From: Microbispora siamensis | GTDB taxonomy: Bacteria; Actinomycetota; Actinomycetes; Streptosporangiales; Streptosporangiaceae | Direction of reading: 5' to 3' | NCBI RefSeq assembly: GCF_016863095.1 | Contig: NZ_BOOF01000006.1 | Span: forward strand, 124,001-188,000 | Length of the DNA: 64,000 bases | Shown: in pieces, positions 42,066 to 50,390 of the stretch | Layout of the letters: each line of letters begins with the position of its first letter | Numbering within the stretch: position 1 is the stretch's first letter | Program-made: the position numbers and the translations under genes | The notes under the pieces: generated by a model | Told to the model about the DNA's origin: nothing | Databases searched by the model: none | What the model saw: only the letters and a program-made list of their open reading frames with translations

Positions 42066-42623
42066 TCACTTCGGCGCTGCGAGTACGGCCTCCGCCAGGG
42101 CCCGCGCGGCCAGGGCGGGGCGGGCGCCGGGCCGAGTGACGGCGTGAGCCAGCACGCCGTCGATGAGCACGAGGAGCTGGTCGGCGCCCGCGTCGGGATC
42201 GGGGTGCCCGTGGCGGGTCAGTTCCGCCGCCATCAGCCGGTGCAGTCCCTCCTTGAAGGCCCGCACCTCGGCGTGCGCCGGATGCGCGGGGTCGGTGAGC
42301 GCGAGCTCGGCCGCCGTGTACCGGCACCCGCGGAACGCCGGCCGTGAGGTGATCACGTCGAGCTCGTCGAACACGGCCAGCACCCGCTCGCGCGGATCGT
42401 CCCCGGCCTCGTTCATGACCTGGCGGTAGCGGTCCAGGCCGCCGTCGCTGCGCAGCACCTCGGCCACGAGGCCGTCCTTGCCGCCGAAGTGCTGGTAGAG
42501 CGAGCGCCTCGCGACATCGGCCCGCTTGAGGATCGCGTCGACGCCCACCTGCACACCCTGGCTGTAGGTGAGCTCCCTGGCGGCGTCGAGCAGCCGCTCG
42601 CGGGGGCCGGGTCTCGTCGTCAC
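42066..42623 (-). CDS. TetR family regulator
   Basis: 185 residues from the GTG at 42623 (MTTRPGPRERLLDAARELTYSQGVQVGVDAILKRADVARRSLYQHFGGKDGL). The HTH is at about 9-55, with a LmrA/YxaF-type effector domain after it (FRGCRYTAAELALTDPAHPAH). The start is set by the family and by the promoter and operators further upstream; a frame back to 42680 exists but reads through them. It faces an MFS exporter gene across a 93-base gap containing a strong promoter and two dyads, so it almost certainly represses that exporter and itself. Confidence 0.92.
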   Translation of the reverse strand: MTTRPGPRERLLDAARELTYSQGVQVGVDAILKRADVARRSLYQHFGGKDGLVAEVLRSDGGLDRYRQVMNEAGDDPRERVLAVFDELDVITSRPAFRGCRYTAAELALTDPAHPAHAEVRAFKEGLHRLMAAELTRHGHPDPDAGADQLLVLIDGVLAHAVTRPGARPALAARALAEAVLAAPK

Positions 42624-42643
42624 ACGACGATTGTGGCACGGGC

Positions 42644-42698
42644 TTGACAGTAGATCAACCAGTCTATCTAATTGGCGCATCGTATACCGATCGTTCTA
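42644..42698 (+). promoter_or_regulatory. MFS promoter with two TetR operator dyads
   Basis: TTGACA at 42644-42649, a 17-base spacer and TCTAAT at 42667-42672 form a near-consensus sigma-70 promoter reading into the MFS gene. TAGATCAACCAGTCTA (42651-42666) fills the spacer. TATACCGATCGTTCTA (42683-42698), with CGATCG at its centre, covers the start-point region. The two 16-bp sites are where the divergent TetR should bind and block RNA polymerase. Confidence 0.75.
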
Positions 42699-42716
42699 TC
42701 TATTTCGGGAGTGCCA

Positions 42717-44069
42717 ATGACCCGCGCGGGGACTCTCCCCACCGTGCTGACCGGCGTCTTCGTCGCGATCCTCGACTTCTTCATCGTCAACGTGGCGATC
42801 CCCACCACGCAGCGGGATCTGCACGCCGGACCGGCCGCCGTCGAATGGGTGGTCGCCGGATACGCCCTGGCGTACGGCTCGGGGCTGGTCCTGGGCGGAC
42901 GCCTCGGCGACGTGTTCGGCCGGCGCCGGATGTTCGCTCTCGGCCTCGCCCTGTTCACACTCGCGTCGGTCGCCTGCGGGCTGGCCCCCGACGCGGGTTC
43001 GCTGGTGGCCGCCCGCGTCGTCCAGGGGGCGGCGGCCGCCGTCCTCGCCCCGCAGGTGCTCGCCGTCATCCGCACCGCCTACAGCGGCGCCGCCCAGGCC
43101 AGAGCCGTCAACGCGTACGCGCTGACCATGGGGCTTGCGGCGGTGTTCGGCCAGTTGGTGGGAGGCCTGCTCATCCAGGCCGACCTGTTCGGGCTCGGCT
43201 GGCGGGCCTGCTTCCTGATCAACGTCCCGATCGGCGCCGCCGCTCTCGCGGTGACCTGGCGGACGGTTCCGGAGAGCCGCGCGGCCGGTGCCGTACGGCT
43301 CGATCTCGGCGGGGCCGCCCTGGTCACGCTCGCGCTGGCGGCCACGCTGCTGCCGCTGATCGAGGGCCGCGAGCAGGGGTGGCCGGCGTGGACCTGGGTG
43401 TCGTTCGCCCTGGCCGTCGCGCTGCTGCTGGCCTACGCCCGGCGGCGGCACGACTCGCCGCTGATCGACCTCGCCCTGTTCCGTGAGCGCGCCGTCACGG
43501 CGGGGCTGCTCACCAACCTCGCGTTCTCGATGGGCATGGCGGCGTACTTCTTGATCTTCGCGATGTACTCCCAGGAGGGCCGGGGCCTGGACGCGCTGCA
43601 CGCCGGCCTGGTCTTCACGCCGATCGGCGCGGGCTACCTCGCGGCGTCGCTGCTGGCGCCGCGCCTGGCCGGGCGCTTCGGCCGTCAGATCATCGCGTTC
43701 GGCGGCCTGACCAGGGCGATCAGCCTGACCGTCCTTCTGGCCGCGGTCGCCGGAAACGCGCCGATCGGCTGGCTGGTGCCCGTGCTGGCCGTCGACGGGG
43801 CCGGCATGGGGCTGGTGCTGGCGCCCATCATGGGCACCGTCCTGTCGAGGGTCGCCCCGCACCACGCCGGCGGCGCCGCGGGCGCCCTCACTACCGCCCA
43901 GCAGGTCGGCGGCGCCCTCGGCGTCGGCATCATCGGCATCGTCTTCTACAGCGCCCTGTCCGGCGGCGTCACCGTGGCGTTCCAGCACGGACTCGTCTAT
44001 CTCATCGTCATCACCCTGGCCATCGCCGCTCTCGTCCAGTGGCTTCCCCGCGCCAGGGCCGCGGCCTGA
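42717..44069 (+). CDS. MFS exporter, DHA2 type
   Basis: 450 residues from the ATG at 42717 (GGGAG upstream). It has 12-14 membrane helices with DHA2 motifs: VAILDFFIVNVAIPTTQRDLH, YALAYGSGLVLGGRLGDVFGRRRMFALG and GLAAVFGQLVGGLLIQ. It is similar in plan to the transporter at 30008 but clearly a separate gene. It is driven by a near-consensus promoter and repressed by the adjacent TetR. It probably exports a toxic organic compound that also binds the TetR. Confidence 0.92.
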   Translation: MTRAGTLPTVLTGVFVAILDFFIVNVAIPTTQRDLHAGPAAVEWVVAGYALAYGSGLVLGGRLGDVFGRRRMFALGLALFTLASVACGLAPDAGSLVAARVVQGAAAAVLAPQVLAVIRTAYSGAAQARAVNAYALTMGLAAVFGQLVGGLLIQADLFGLGWRACFLINVPIGAAALAVTWRTVPESRAAGAVRLDLGGAALVTLALAATLLPLIEGREQGWPAWTWVSFALAVALLLAYARRRHDSPLIDLALFRERAVTAGLLTNLAFSMGMAAYFLIFAMYSQEGRGLDALHAGLVFTPIGAGYLAASLLAPRLAGRFGRQIIAFGGLTRAISLTVLLAAVAGNAPIGWLVPVLAVDGAGMGLVLAPIMGTVLSRVAPHHAGGAAGALTTAQQVGGALGVGIIGIVFYSALSGGVTVAFQHGLVYLIVITLAIAALVQWLPRARAAA

Positions 44070-44273
44070 CCACCTCACCTCCTGGGTCGCCGGACTCATC
44101 GATGTGTGTCAGGGGAAATCTCAGGGTGATCCCGGACGACACGGTGATCGATCTGACTAGAGTTACGAAGCATTGATCGCGAAGCAGACCACTCCGACGG
44201 CTCCGGCTTCCGCGCCGGTCAACAACCGATCACGGCAGTACGTGAGCATCACAACGCGCTTTCAGGAGTAAGG

Positions 44274-44507
44274 GTGGCCAGGTCAGAACGCAAATTCAGC
44301 CACTTCGCCAATACGCGGCACAGGAACTGGACGATCATCGGAGTCGCCGATGCGCCGGATCACAGGGAGGTGCGGTCGGTCGAGATATTCCAGGGCCCGG
44401 ACGGCAACGAACCGCGACTGGTGCTGGCCCCCGAGGAGGTGCCCCAGTTCGTCGCGGGCCTCATCGCGACGGTCATGCCCGGCGACCTGACAGCGGAAGA
44501 AGACTGA
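44274..44507 (+). CDS. small hypothetical protein (77 residues)
   Basis: The GTG at 44274 follows AGGAGTAAGG. The sequence MARSERKFSHFANTRHRNWT continues with IIGVADAPDHREVRSVEIFQGPDGNEPRLVLAPEEVPQFV. It has a beta-rich compact look and no signal, Cys or membrane helix. A TAGAGT element at 44157-44162 in the 204-base gap before it could be a -10 box. Family not recognised. Confidence 0.65.
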   Translation: MARSERKFSHFANTRHRNWTIIGVADAPDHREVRSVEIFQGPDGNEPRLVLAPEEVPQFVAGLIATVMPGDLTAEED

Positions 44508-44569
44508 GCCACCCGGCTCTCACCGTTGGTGCATCTCGACGCCTAGGCACCGCGCGATGGCGAGTCGTG

Positions 44570-44766
44570 CCAGTCGTCGACGACCGAGCGCTACCGGGAA
44601 GCGTTTGCCGACGGCGCAGCGACCACCGGCTGCGCCGTCCGACCACCGGCGCACTCGACCTGCACGGCCGGGGACTCACGATCGTCCAGGCCTTTCCCAC
44701 CACTGGGGCTGGGCCATCACCCCGTACGGCAAGTCCGTCTGGTTCCAGCTCCTCGCCTGGCTCTGA
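44570..44766 (+). pseudogene. frameshifted remnant of an RsbW-like ATP-binding protein
   Basis: One frame reads VVDDRALPG... and then TGALDLHGRGLTIVQAF, the G2-box region of actinomycete anti-sigma/RsbW-type HATPase proteins. At about 44695 the match jumps to another frame that ends HHWGWAITPYGKSVWFQLLAWL before TGA, the usual C-terminus of that family. A one-base deletion explains the break. The N-terminal half with the N-box is missing. The remainder of the 44508-44785 gap shows nothing else. Confidence 0.5.
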
Positions 44767-44785
44767 CCGGGCGACGCCGGGGTCG

Positions 44786-45142
44786 TCACGGGGTCAGCGG
44801 AGGAGCCTTCCTGGCGGAACCGCGATAGGTCTCGGGGTCGTACCGGCGCTCGTTGTCGTCCAGCTTGGCGTTCGCGGCCTCGGCGAGGTCGACGCCCAGC
44901 GCGTCGGCCAGCCTGACCAGATACAACGTCACGTCCCCGAGCTCGGCGCGAACTCTGCGCATCGCCTCCTCGTCGAGTTCGCCCGACTCCTCGGCCGTCA
45001 GCCACTGGAACTCCGCGACCAGCTCCCCCACCTCGCCGGCGAGGGCCATGGCGAGATTCTTGGGCGTGTGGAACCTCTCCCAGTCCCGCACGCGTACGAA
45101 CTCGCGCAGCCGGGCGGCCAGATGTTCCAGTTCACCGGTCAC
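44786..45142 (-). CDS. MazG-like nucleotide pyrophosphohydrolase
   Basis: 118 residues. It is a single all-alpha NTP-PPase domain of the dCTPase/RS21-C6 type: FHTPKNLAMALAGEVGELVAEFQWL gives the ExxE motif, and RRVRAELGDVTLYLVRLADALGVDL gives ExxD. These hold the Mg ions that cleave (d)NTPs to NMP and pyrophosphate. Such enzymes remove abnormal or modified nucleotides. It starts 11 bases after the DNA methylase gene and is probably in its operon, which is unusual for a housekeeping dCTPase and suggests a joint role with DNA modification or phage resistance. Confidence 0.9.
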   Translation of the reverse strand: MTGELEHLAARLREFVRVRDWERFHTPKNLAMALAGEVGELVAEFQWLTAEESGELDEEAMRRVRAELGDVTLYLVRLADALGVDLAEAANAKLDDNERRYDPETYRGSARKAPPLTP

Positions 45143-45153
45143 GGCACCCGACC

Positions 45154-47148
45154 CTACTCGTGCGGCCGTACCGCACCGTGGGTGAGGCCCTCGGCCACCA
45201 GACCGGCCAGGTCCTCGCCGAGCGCGGCCGCCTCGCGCAGGGCCGACCGGAACTCGGCCAGGCGCCGGAACGCCTCGCCGTACCTGCGTTGCTCCTCCAA
45301 CGGCAGCAGCGGCAGCTCCGCACGACGTACGTCCACCCGATAACGCGAGGACATGGAGGTGTAGTGGCGGACGTTGACCGACGCGCAGAGGAACCCGGCG
45401 AGGAAGTCGGGGTCGAGCACCTCGGGATCCGGCCGCAGCAGGGACAGATAGGGGCCGAGCAGGGCGTCGCCCTTCCTCAGCACCCGCGCGACCGGGGCGG
45501 CCACGACCTGCGGCACCACGACGTCGCCGGGCCGCGTGACGATCGGCCTCGCCCCGGCCTGCTCAGAGGATCCCGACGCGGGCCGGTCTTCGAGCACGTC
45601 CTCGACGGTGAGCACCGGCGCCCCCCGAGGGGGTTCCTCCCCCGGCCGGGCCGGCGTCTGCTGCTCCAGGACGAGCATGCCGCGCCGCACCAGCTCGGGC
45701 AGCGGGACCAGGGCGAGCTCGTCCGGCGGCGCCGCCACGGCGGACGGCAGCAGCCCGGAGACGGTCCGCAACACCTCGGCGAGCCGGGAACGGGCTCCGG
45801 CGATCCGCTCCGGTGACAGGTCGTCGGCGGCCGTGGACAGGTAGCGGGCGGGTGTGAGGTCCACGTCCTCGTCGAGCAGGTCGACGAGCGGCACCGACCT
45901 GCTCACACCCGGCTCGTCCAGCTCGCGCCCCGCGCCGAACTCCCGCCACGCCTCGACGGCCACCCCGGCGTAGTCGTCCGGTCTGCCGGAGGTGTCGACC
46001 ATCAGCACATGGCTGGGCGTGCCGCCTTCGGCGGGCTGGCACAGGATCCACAGCGTCAGGCCGACCGCCACGTTGGGCACGGCGCCCTGCGGGAGCGTGA
46101 TGACCGCGCGCAACGCGCCGCGCCGCAGCAGCTGGGACCTGATCCGCCGGCCCGACCTCCGGCTGGCGACGGCCGGGGGCATGAGGAGCACGGCCACGCC
46201 TCCCGGCGCCAGGTGGGCGAGCGCGTGCTGCACCCAGGCCAGCTCCGGCTCCACCCGTGGCGGCAGGCCGTACTCCCACCGGGGGTCGGCCGTCAGCTCC
46301 TCGTATCCCCAGTTGCGGTCGTTGAACGGCGGGTTGCACACCACCGCGTCCACCAGTTCGCCGGGGAAGGCGTCCGCGCGCAGGGAGTCTCCCGGCCTGA
46401 TCCGTGCGTTGTCGCAGCGCAGCGCGAGCCGTACGGCGGTGAGCCGGGCGGCCACCGGATCGACGTCCTGGCCGAGCAGCCGGGCCCCGGGCGAGCGCTC
46501 CAGCGCGCGGCCGAGGATGCGGCCCGAGCCGCAGGCCGGGTCGAGGACGGAGCCGAACCTGTCGCCCACGAGGTCAAGCGTGAGCGTGACGATCTCGGCG
46601 GGGGTGGAGTAGACGCGCCGGGTGTGCACCTCGAAGTACCGCTCGCGCAGGAACTCGAAGGTGTCGCGGACGCCTCGTTCCGCGGCCAGCCGGGCGATCG
46701 AGCGGACCAGCGGCACGCGGGTCGCCGGAACGGTCTCGGGGAACGCCTGCGCGCTGACGGTCTTCGCGCACGCCGCGCGCACCCGGGCCGGAAGCTCCCG
46801 CGCCACCTCCTCGTCGGTCCCGGCCGAGAGGCTGTCCCAGTCGTCCGCCTCGTGCCGCACGTACACCAGGAAGGCCCCGAGGTCGGCGATCAGGTCGGCG
46901 AGGTCGTCGTCGTCGACGGTGGTGCGCAGGTCCTGCCAGAGCCACTCGTCCGGGGGGAGGTCCCTGCCCTCGGCGTGGCCGCGCAGCCACTCCCGGATCT
47001 CCGCGAGTGAGAACGCCGGACTGGTGGACGTGCCTCCCACGGGCTCGGGGAAGTCGTCGTGCCTGCGCCGCCAGTTGCTGACCGCCGCACGTCCCACGCC
47101 GGCCAGACGGGCGATGTCCGCCGCGGTGACGTGTACGTCTCGCCGCAC
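45154..47148 (-). CDS. stand-alone HTH-N6 DNA methylase with HsdS-like C-terminus
   Basis: 664 residues from the GTG at 47148, which has GGGAGG 9 bases upstream; an ATG at 47190 would add 14 residues. Order: an HTH domain (about 5-55: VTAADIARLAGVGRAAVSNWRRRHDDFPEP); a helical region; an N6-adenine methyltransferase domain (about 170-420) with SAM motif DPACGSGRIL and catalytic NPPF; and a C-terminal part (about 480-664) resembling a type I specificity (HsdS) unit: PLPELVRRGMLVLEQQ, TRPGDVVVPQV, LLGPYLSLLRPD, FLAGFLCASVNVRHY, PLLPLEEQRRYGEAF. No restriction subunit lies beside it. It probably marks host DNA or regulates genes. MazG follows; a NYN gene is divergent. Confidence 0.88.
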   Translation of the reverse strand: MRRDVHVTAADIARLAGVGRAAVSNWRRRHDDFPEPVGGTSTSPAFSLAEIREWLRGHAEGRDLPPDEWLWQDLRTTVDDDDLADLIADLGAFLVYVRHEADDWDSLSAGTDEEVARELPARVRAACAKTVSAQAFPETVPATRVPLVRSIARLAAERGVRDTFEFLRERYFEVHTRRVYSTPAEIVTLTLDLVGDRFGSVLDPACGSGRILGRALERSPGARLLGQDVDPVAARLTAVRLALRCDNARIRPGDSLRADAFPGELVDAVVCNPPFNDRNWGYEELTADPRWEYGLPPRVEPELAWVQHALAHLAPGGVAVLLMPPAVASRRSGRRIRSQLLRRGALRAVITLPQGAVPNVAVGLTLWILCQPAEGGTPSHVLMVDTSGRPDDYAGVAVEAWREFGAGRELDEPGVSRSVPLVDLLDEDVDLTPARYLSTAADDLSPERIAGARSRLAEVLRTVSGLLPSAVAAPPDELALVPLPELVRRGMLVLEQQTPARPGEEPPRGAPVLTVEDVLEDRPASGSSEQAGARPIVTRPGDVVVPQVVAAPVARVLRKGDALLGPYLSLLRPDPEVLDPDFLAGFLCASVNVRHYTSMSSRYRVDVRRAELPLLPLEEQRRYGEAFRRLAEFRSALREAAALGEDLAGLVAEGLTHGAVRPHE

Positions 47149-47294
47149 GCCGCTCCGCCTCCCGCCAGTTCTCCGATCAGACCGGACCATATCCGATGCC
47201 TAGGACATGGGCAACGTCGCGCCAAGTACTGGTTGATTGTGTCAACACATGCTCTAATGGACGCCAGGAGTTGACATGGAAGGGAGCAAGGATC

Positions 47295-47774
47295 GTGAGC
47301 ACTCCCATCACACGCCTCAGGTCACTGCGTCGCGGGCGCGCGATCCATCTCCTGGACATCGAGAACCTGACCGGGTCCCCCCTCCCGACCACCCACGACG
47401 TACGGCGGGTGATGAGCGCCTACCAGCACACGGTGCCGGTCGGGCCGCTGGACCAGTTCATCGTGGCGGTCAACCACAACGCGCTCGTTTCCGTGGGGAT
47501 CGCGCTGCGCGGGGTGCAGTTGCTGGCCCGCTCGGGACCCGACGGCGCCGACCACGCCCTTGACGAGGCGGCTCGTACGGCCCGGGTGGACCTGCGGTTC
47601 GAGCGGGCGGTCATCGGGTCGGGGGACGGCTACTTCGCCGACCTGGCCCTCTGGCTGGCGGGCCGCGGCCTGCACGTCACCGTCGTCTCCCAGCGCGACC
47701 ACCTGAGCTGGCGGCTCTACACCGCGGTCCCCGACACCGTCACCTTCGAGCTACCCGTCGCCCGGGCCGCGTGA
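47295..47774 (+). CDS. NYN-domain (PIN-like) putative ribonuclease
   Basis: 159 residues from the GTG at 47295 (GGAAGGGAGCAAGG upstream). The first strand AIHLLDIENLTGSP places an Asp-x-Glu-Asn at the usual active site. DGADHALDEAART and VIGSGDGYFADLALWLAGRGLHVTVVSQ supply the remaining acidic residues (GxGDGDF-like). This is the NYN/LabA-like PIN fold, normally a metal-dependent ribonuclease. It is divergent from the HTH-methylase gene with a gap of about 146 bases that contains a TGTGT-CA-ACACA dyad at 47240-47251. Pairing with a methylase suggests stress or phage-related function, but no published partner is recalled. Confidence 0.82.
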   Translation: MSTPITRLRSLRRGRAIHLLDIENLTGSPLPTTHDVRRVMSAYQHTVPVGPLDQFIVAVNHNALVSVGIALRGVQLLARSGPDGADHALDEAARTARVDLRFERAVIGSGDGYFADLALWLAGRGLHVTVVSQRDHLSWRLYTAVPDTVTFELPVARAA

Positions 47775-47813
47775 GGCCTACCCTCGCCGGAGCGGCGTGG
47801 GCAAGATGAGGGA

Positions 47814-49412
47814 ATGATCGACTATTTGGTGATCGGGGCCGGGTCGGCCGGATGCGTCCTGGCCAACCGGCTGTCGGAGGATCCGTCCGTCCGCGTGCTG
47901 CTCGTCGAGGCGGGCGGCGCCGACCGCCACCCGCTCTACCAGGTGCCCAAGGGGTTCGGGAAGCTCTTCGACGATCCGCGGAAGGTCTGGCACTACCGGA
48001 CACAGCCGTTCGGTCCCGACGGGCAGGCCGAGATATGGCCGCGCGGCCGGGTTCTCGGCGGGTCGAGCTCCATCAACGGCATGGTGTACAACCGCGGCCA
48101 CCGCGCCGACTACGACGAGCTCGTACGGCTCGGCAATCCCGGCTGGGGCTGGGACACGATCCTGCCGATCTTCCGGGCGATGGAGGACAACGCCCTCGGC
48201 GCCACGGCGACCCGCGGAGCGGGCGGCCCGCTGCACGTGTCCCCTCCGCGCGACCCCGATCCCCTGTGCGACGAGATGATCGCCTCCGGTGCGTCGCTCG
48301 GCCTGACCCCGATGCCGGACGTCAACGAGTCCGACGACGAACGCGTCGGCCACGCGATGGCGACCATCAAGGACGGCCGGCGGTTCAGCGCGGCCCGGGC
48401 CTTCCTGCACCCCGTACGCGACCGGAGCAACCTCACCGTCGTGACCGGGACGACGGTCACCGGGTTGCTGTTCGACGGCGACAAGGTCGTCGGGGTCACC
48501 GCCCGGGACGCCGGCGGCGCCGTGGTCGAGTATCGCGCCGCCCGGGAGGTCGTCCTGTCCCTGGGCAGCCTGGGCACGCCGAAGCTGCTGCAGTCGTCCG
48601 GCATCGGCCCGGCGGAGGTGCTGCGGGCGGCCGGGGTGGAGGTCAGGCTGGACCGGCCGATGGTCGGCGCCAGAATGCGCGAGCACCGGTGCCTCGCGCT
48701 GAAGTTCCGGCTGAAGGACGACCTCGGCTACAACCGCATGCTGTCCACGCCGCTGCGGCAGGGCGTCACCGCGCTGCGCTACCTGCTCAACCACAAGGGA
48801 CCGCTGGCCGCGCCGGCCTACGACGTGATCGCCTTCCTCAAGACCCGGCCCGAGCTGGACCGGCCGGACGCCCAACTGCTGATGGGGCCGTGGTCGGTGG
48901 CCACCTACCGGGCAGGTGAGACGGTCACGGTCGAGCGGCAGCCCGGGGTCTCGGTCGTCGCCGAGATCCTCCGCCCGACCGCGGAGGGCAGCGTGGCCAT
49001 CACCTCCGCCGACCCCGGCGCGCCGCTGCGCATCGAGCCCAACTACTTCGGCTCGGAGCACGACCGGCGCGTCGGCGTCGACCTGTTCCGCCGGATGCGG
49101 GAGTACTTCGCCCAGGAGCCGATCGCCGGACGGCTGGCGTCCGAGACGTTCCCCGGGCCCCAGGTCGGCTCCGACGAGGAGATCATCGACGCGGCGCTGG
49201 GCGGCGGCTACTGCGGCTACCACGCCATGGGCACCTGCGCCATGGGCCCGGGAGACGACGACGTGGTGGACTCCCGACTGCGCGTGCGGGGCCTCGACAA
49301 CCTGCGGATCGTCGACTGCTCGGTGCTGCCCACCATGATCTCGGGCAACCTGAACGGCCCCATCATGGCGATGGCCTGGCACGCCGCGGACCTCATCCTC
49401 GGCAGGGCCTGA
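47814..49412 (+). CDS. GMC family oxidoreductase (choline-dehydrogenase-like)
   Basis: 532 residues. FAD dinucleotide fold MIDYLVIGAGSAGCVLANRLSEDPSVRVLLVEAGG; GMC signature 1 RGRVLGGSSSINGMVYNRGHRADYD; signature 2 GSLGTPKLLQSSGIGP. Near the C-terminus CGYHAMGTCAMG gives the catalytic His, and SGNLNGPIMAMAW gives the conserved Asn. It oxidises an alcohol group of an unknown substrate. The layout is close to bacterial alcohol/choline dehydrogenases, but no betaine genes are nearby. It lies between the methylase/NYN genes and the Abi gene on the plus strand, 39 bases after NYN, so it may share that transcript. Confidence 0.92.
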   Translation: MIDYLVIGAGSAGCVLANRLSEDPSVRVLLVEAGGADRHPLYQVPKGFGKLFDDPRKVWHYRTQPFGPDGQAEIWPRGRVLGGSSSINGMVYNRGHRADYDELVRLGNPGWGWDTILPIFRAMEDNALGATATRGAGGPLHVSPPRDPDPLCDEMIASGASLGLTPMPDVNESDDERVGHAMATIKDGRRFSAARAFLHPVRDRSNLTVVTGTTVTGLLFDGDKVVGVTARDAGGAVVEYRAAREVVLSLGSLGTPKLLQSSGIGPAEVLRAAGVEVRLDRPMVGARMREHRCLALKFRLKDDLGYNRMLSTPLRQGVTALRYLLNHKGPLAAPAYDVIAFLKTRPELDRPDAQLLMGPWSVATYRAGETVTVERQPGVSVVAEILRPTAEGSVAITSADPGAPLRIEPNYFGSEHDRRVGVDLFRRMREYFAQEPIAGRLASETFPGPQVGSDEEIIDAALGGGYCGYHAMGTCAMGPGDDDVVDSRLRVRGLDNLRIVDCSVLPTMISGNLNGPIMAMAWHAADLILGRA

Positions 49413-49553
49413 CCGCTCAACGCCGCGCCAACTCGGTGCGGACTGGGGCATCCTCGTCCGGCCGTTCCCGGCTCTTGGCCGATGTCCTCGCTTATGCACT
49501 CACTGATCACAACCGTGAGACCGGGCGACAGGAGATACGGAAGGATACTCATC

Positions 49554-50390
49554 GTGACGGAGACCAAGCGCGCGTTGCTCAGCAGTGATTCCATCGGCGC
49601 GATCGCCGACATCACAGGGTCGATCGCGGACGCCGAACGGGTCCTCGCGGCGGTGGGCATAACGCTGAAGCGCAGGCCCATGACGCGACACGAGGACGCG
49701 GTGATCGTCCCCAGCACCTCCAGCCACGTGTCGCACACCCTTCGGCTTCTCGATCTCACCGATGTCGGGGTGGTGAGCGCCGTCTTACAGGCGGCGGCCC
49801 GGTTCGCGGAGATCTACGAGGCACAGCCGTCGGCGGACCGAGGTCGGCTCGTCCGTCTCCGCCACTGCCTGGCCCTCGATGGATTCCCGCTCGATCCCAC
49901 CGGCGACCCCATCGCAGCCATCCGTGCCCTGGGCCTTGCGGCGTCGAACGTCCTCGTCGACGCCTCGGCCATCCGGGTGGAGCTCGCCCGCCTGGAGCGG
50001 TCGCTCGACGAGGATCCAAGCCTTGCCATCGGCAAGGCCAAGAACCTCATCGAGGCGACCGCCAAGGCCGTCCTTCTGCAGCGGGGACGGCCCGTCCACG
50101 GAAGCCCGAATGTGCCGACCCTGGTGAACGACGCGATGACCGCGCTCGGAGTGCACCCCGACCAGGCCGATGCCACAGGCTCTCCGGTGGTCCGTGAGAT
50201 GCTGGCCGGGCTGCGTGACGTCGCCCTCAAGGTGGGGACCCTCCGCAACAAACTGGGGGACGGCCATGGCCCCACGTCCGCGGTCACGGGCGTCTCCGCC
50301 AAGGAGAGCCGTCTCGCCGTCCGCGCCGCCATCGCCTGGTCCGCCTATATGCTGGACGCCCTGAGTGAGCCGGCAGCGAACTCAGTTTGA
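49554..50390 (+). CDS. abortive infection family protein (Abi_C)
   Basis: 278 residues from the GTG at 49554 (GGAAGGA upstream). The C-terminal part (about 155-270) shows the Abi_C pattern: DEDPSLAIGKAKNLIEATAKAVLLQRG, GVHPDQAD, LRDVALKVGTLRNKLGDGHGP. The RNxxGDGHG motif resembles HEPN-type RNases (Rx4-6H). The N-terminal 150 residues are helical and unlike anything I recognise; they may sense infection. Its last 9 bases overlap the end of the convergent DUF262-RAMA gene, a tight arrangement expected of a joint defence module. Predicted to cleave RNA and stop growth on phage attack. Confidence 0.82.
   Translation: MTETKRALLSSDSIGAIADITGSIADAERVLAAVGITLKRRPMTRHEDAVIVPSTSSHVSHTLRLLDLTDVGVVSAVLQAAARFAEIYEAQPSADRGRLVRLRHCLALDGFPLDPTGDPIAAIRALGLAASNVLVDASAIRVELARLERSLDEDPSLAIGKAKNLIEATAKAVLLQRGRPVHGSPNVPTLVNDAMTALGVHPDQADATGSPVVREMLAGLRDVALKVGTLRNKLGDGHGPTSAVTGVSAKESRLAVRAAIAWSAYMLDALSEPAANSV

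Noticed and set aside
45154-47148. Complete type I restriction-modification system
   Set aside because: No HsdR helicase-nuclease or separate HsdS gene is present on either side; only the fused methylase is found.
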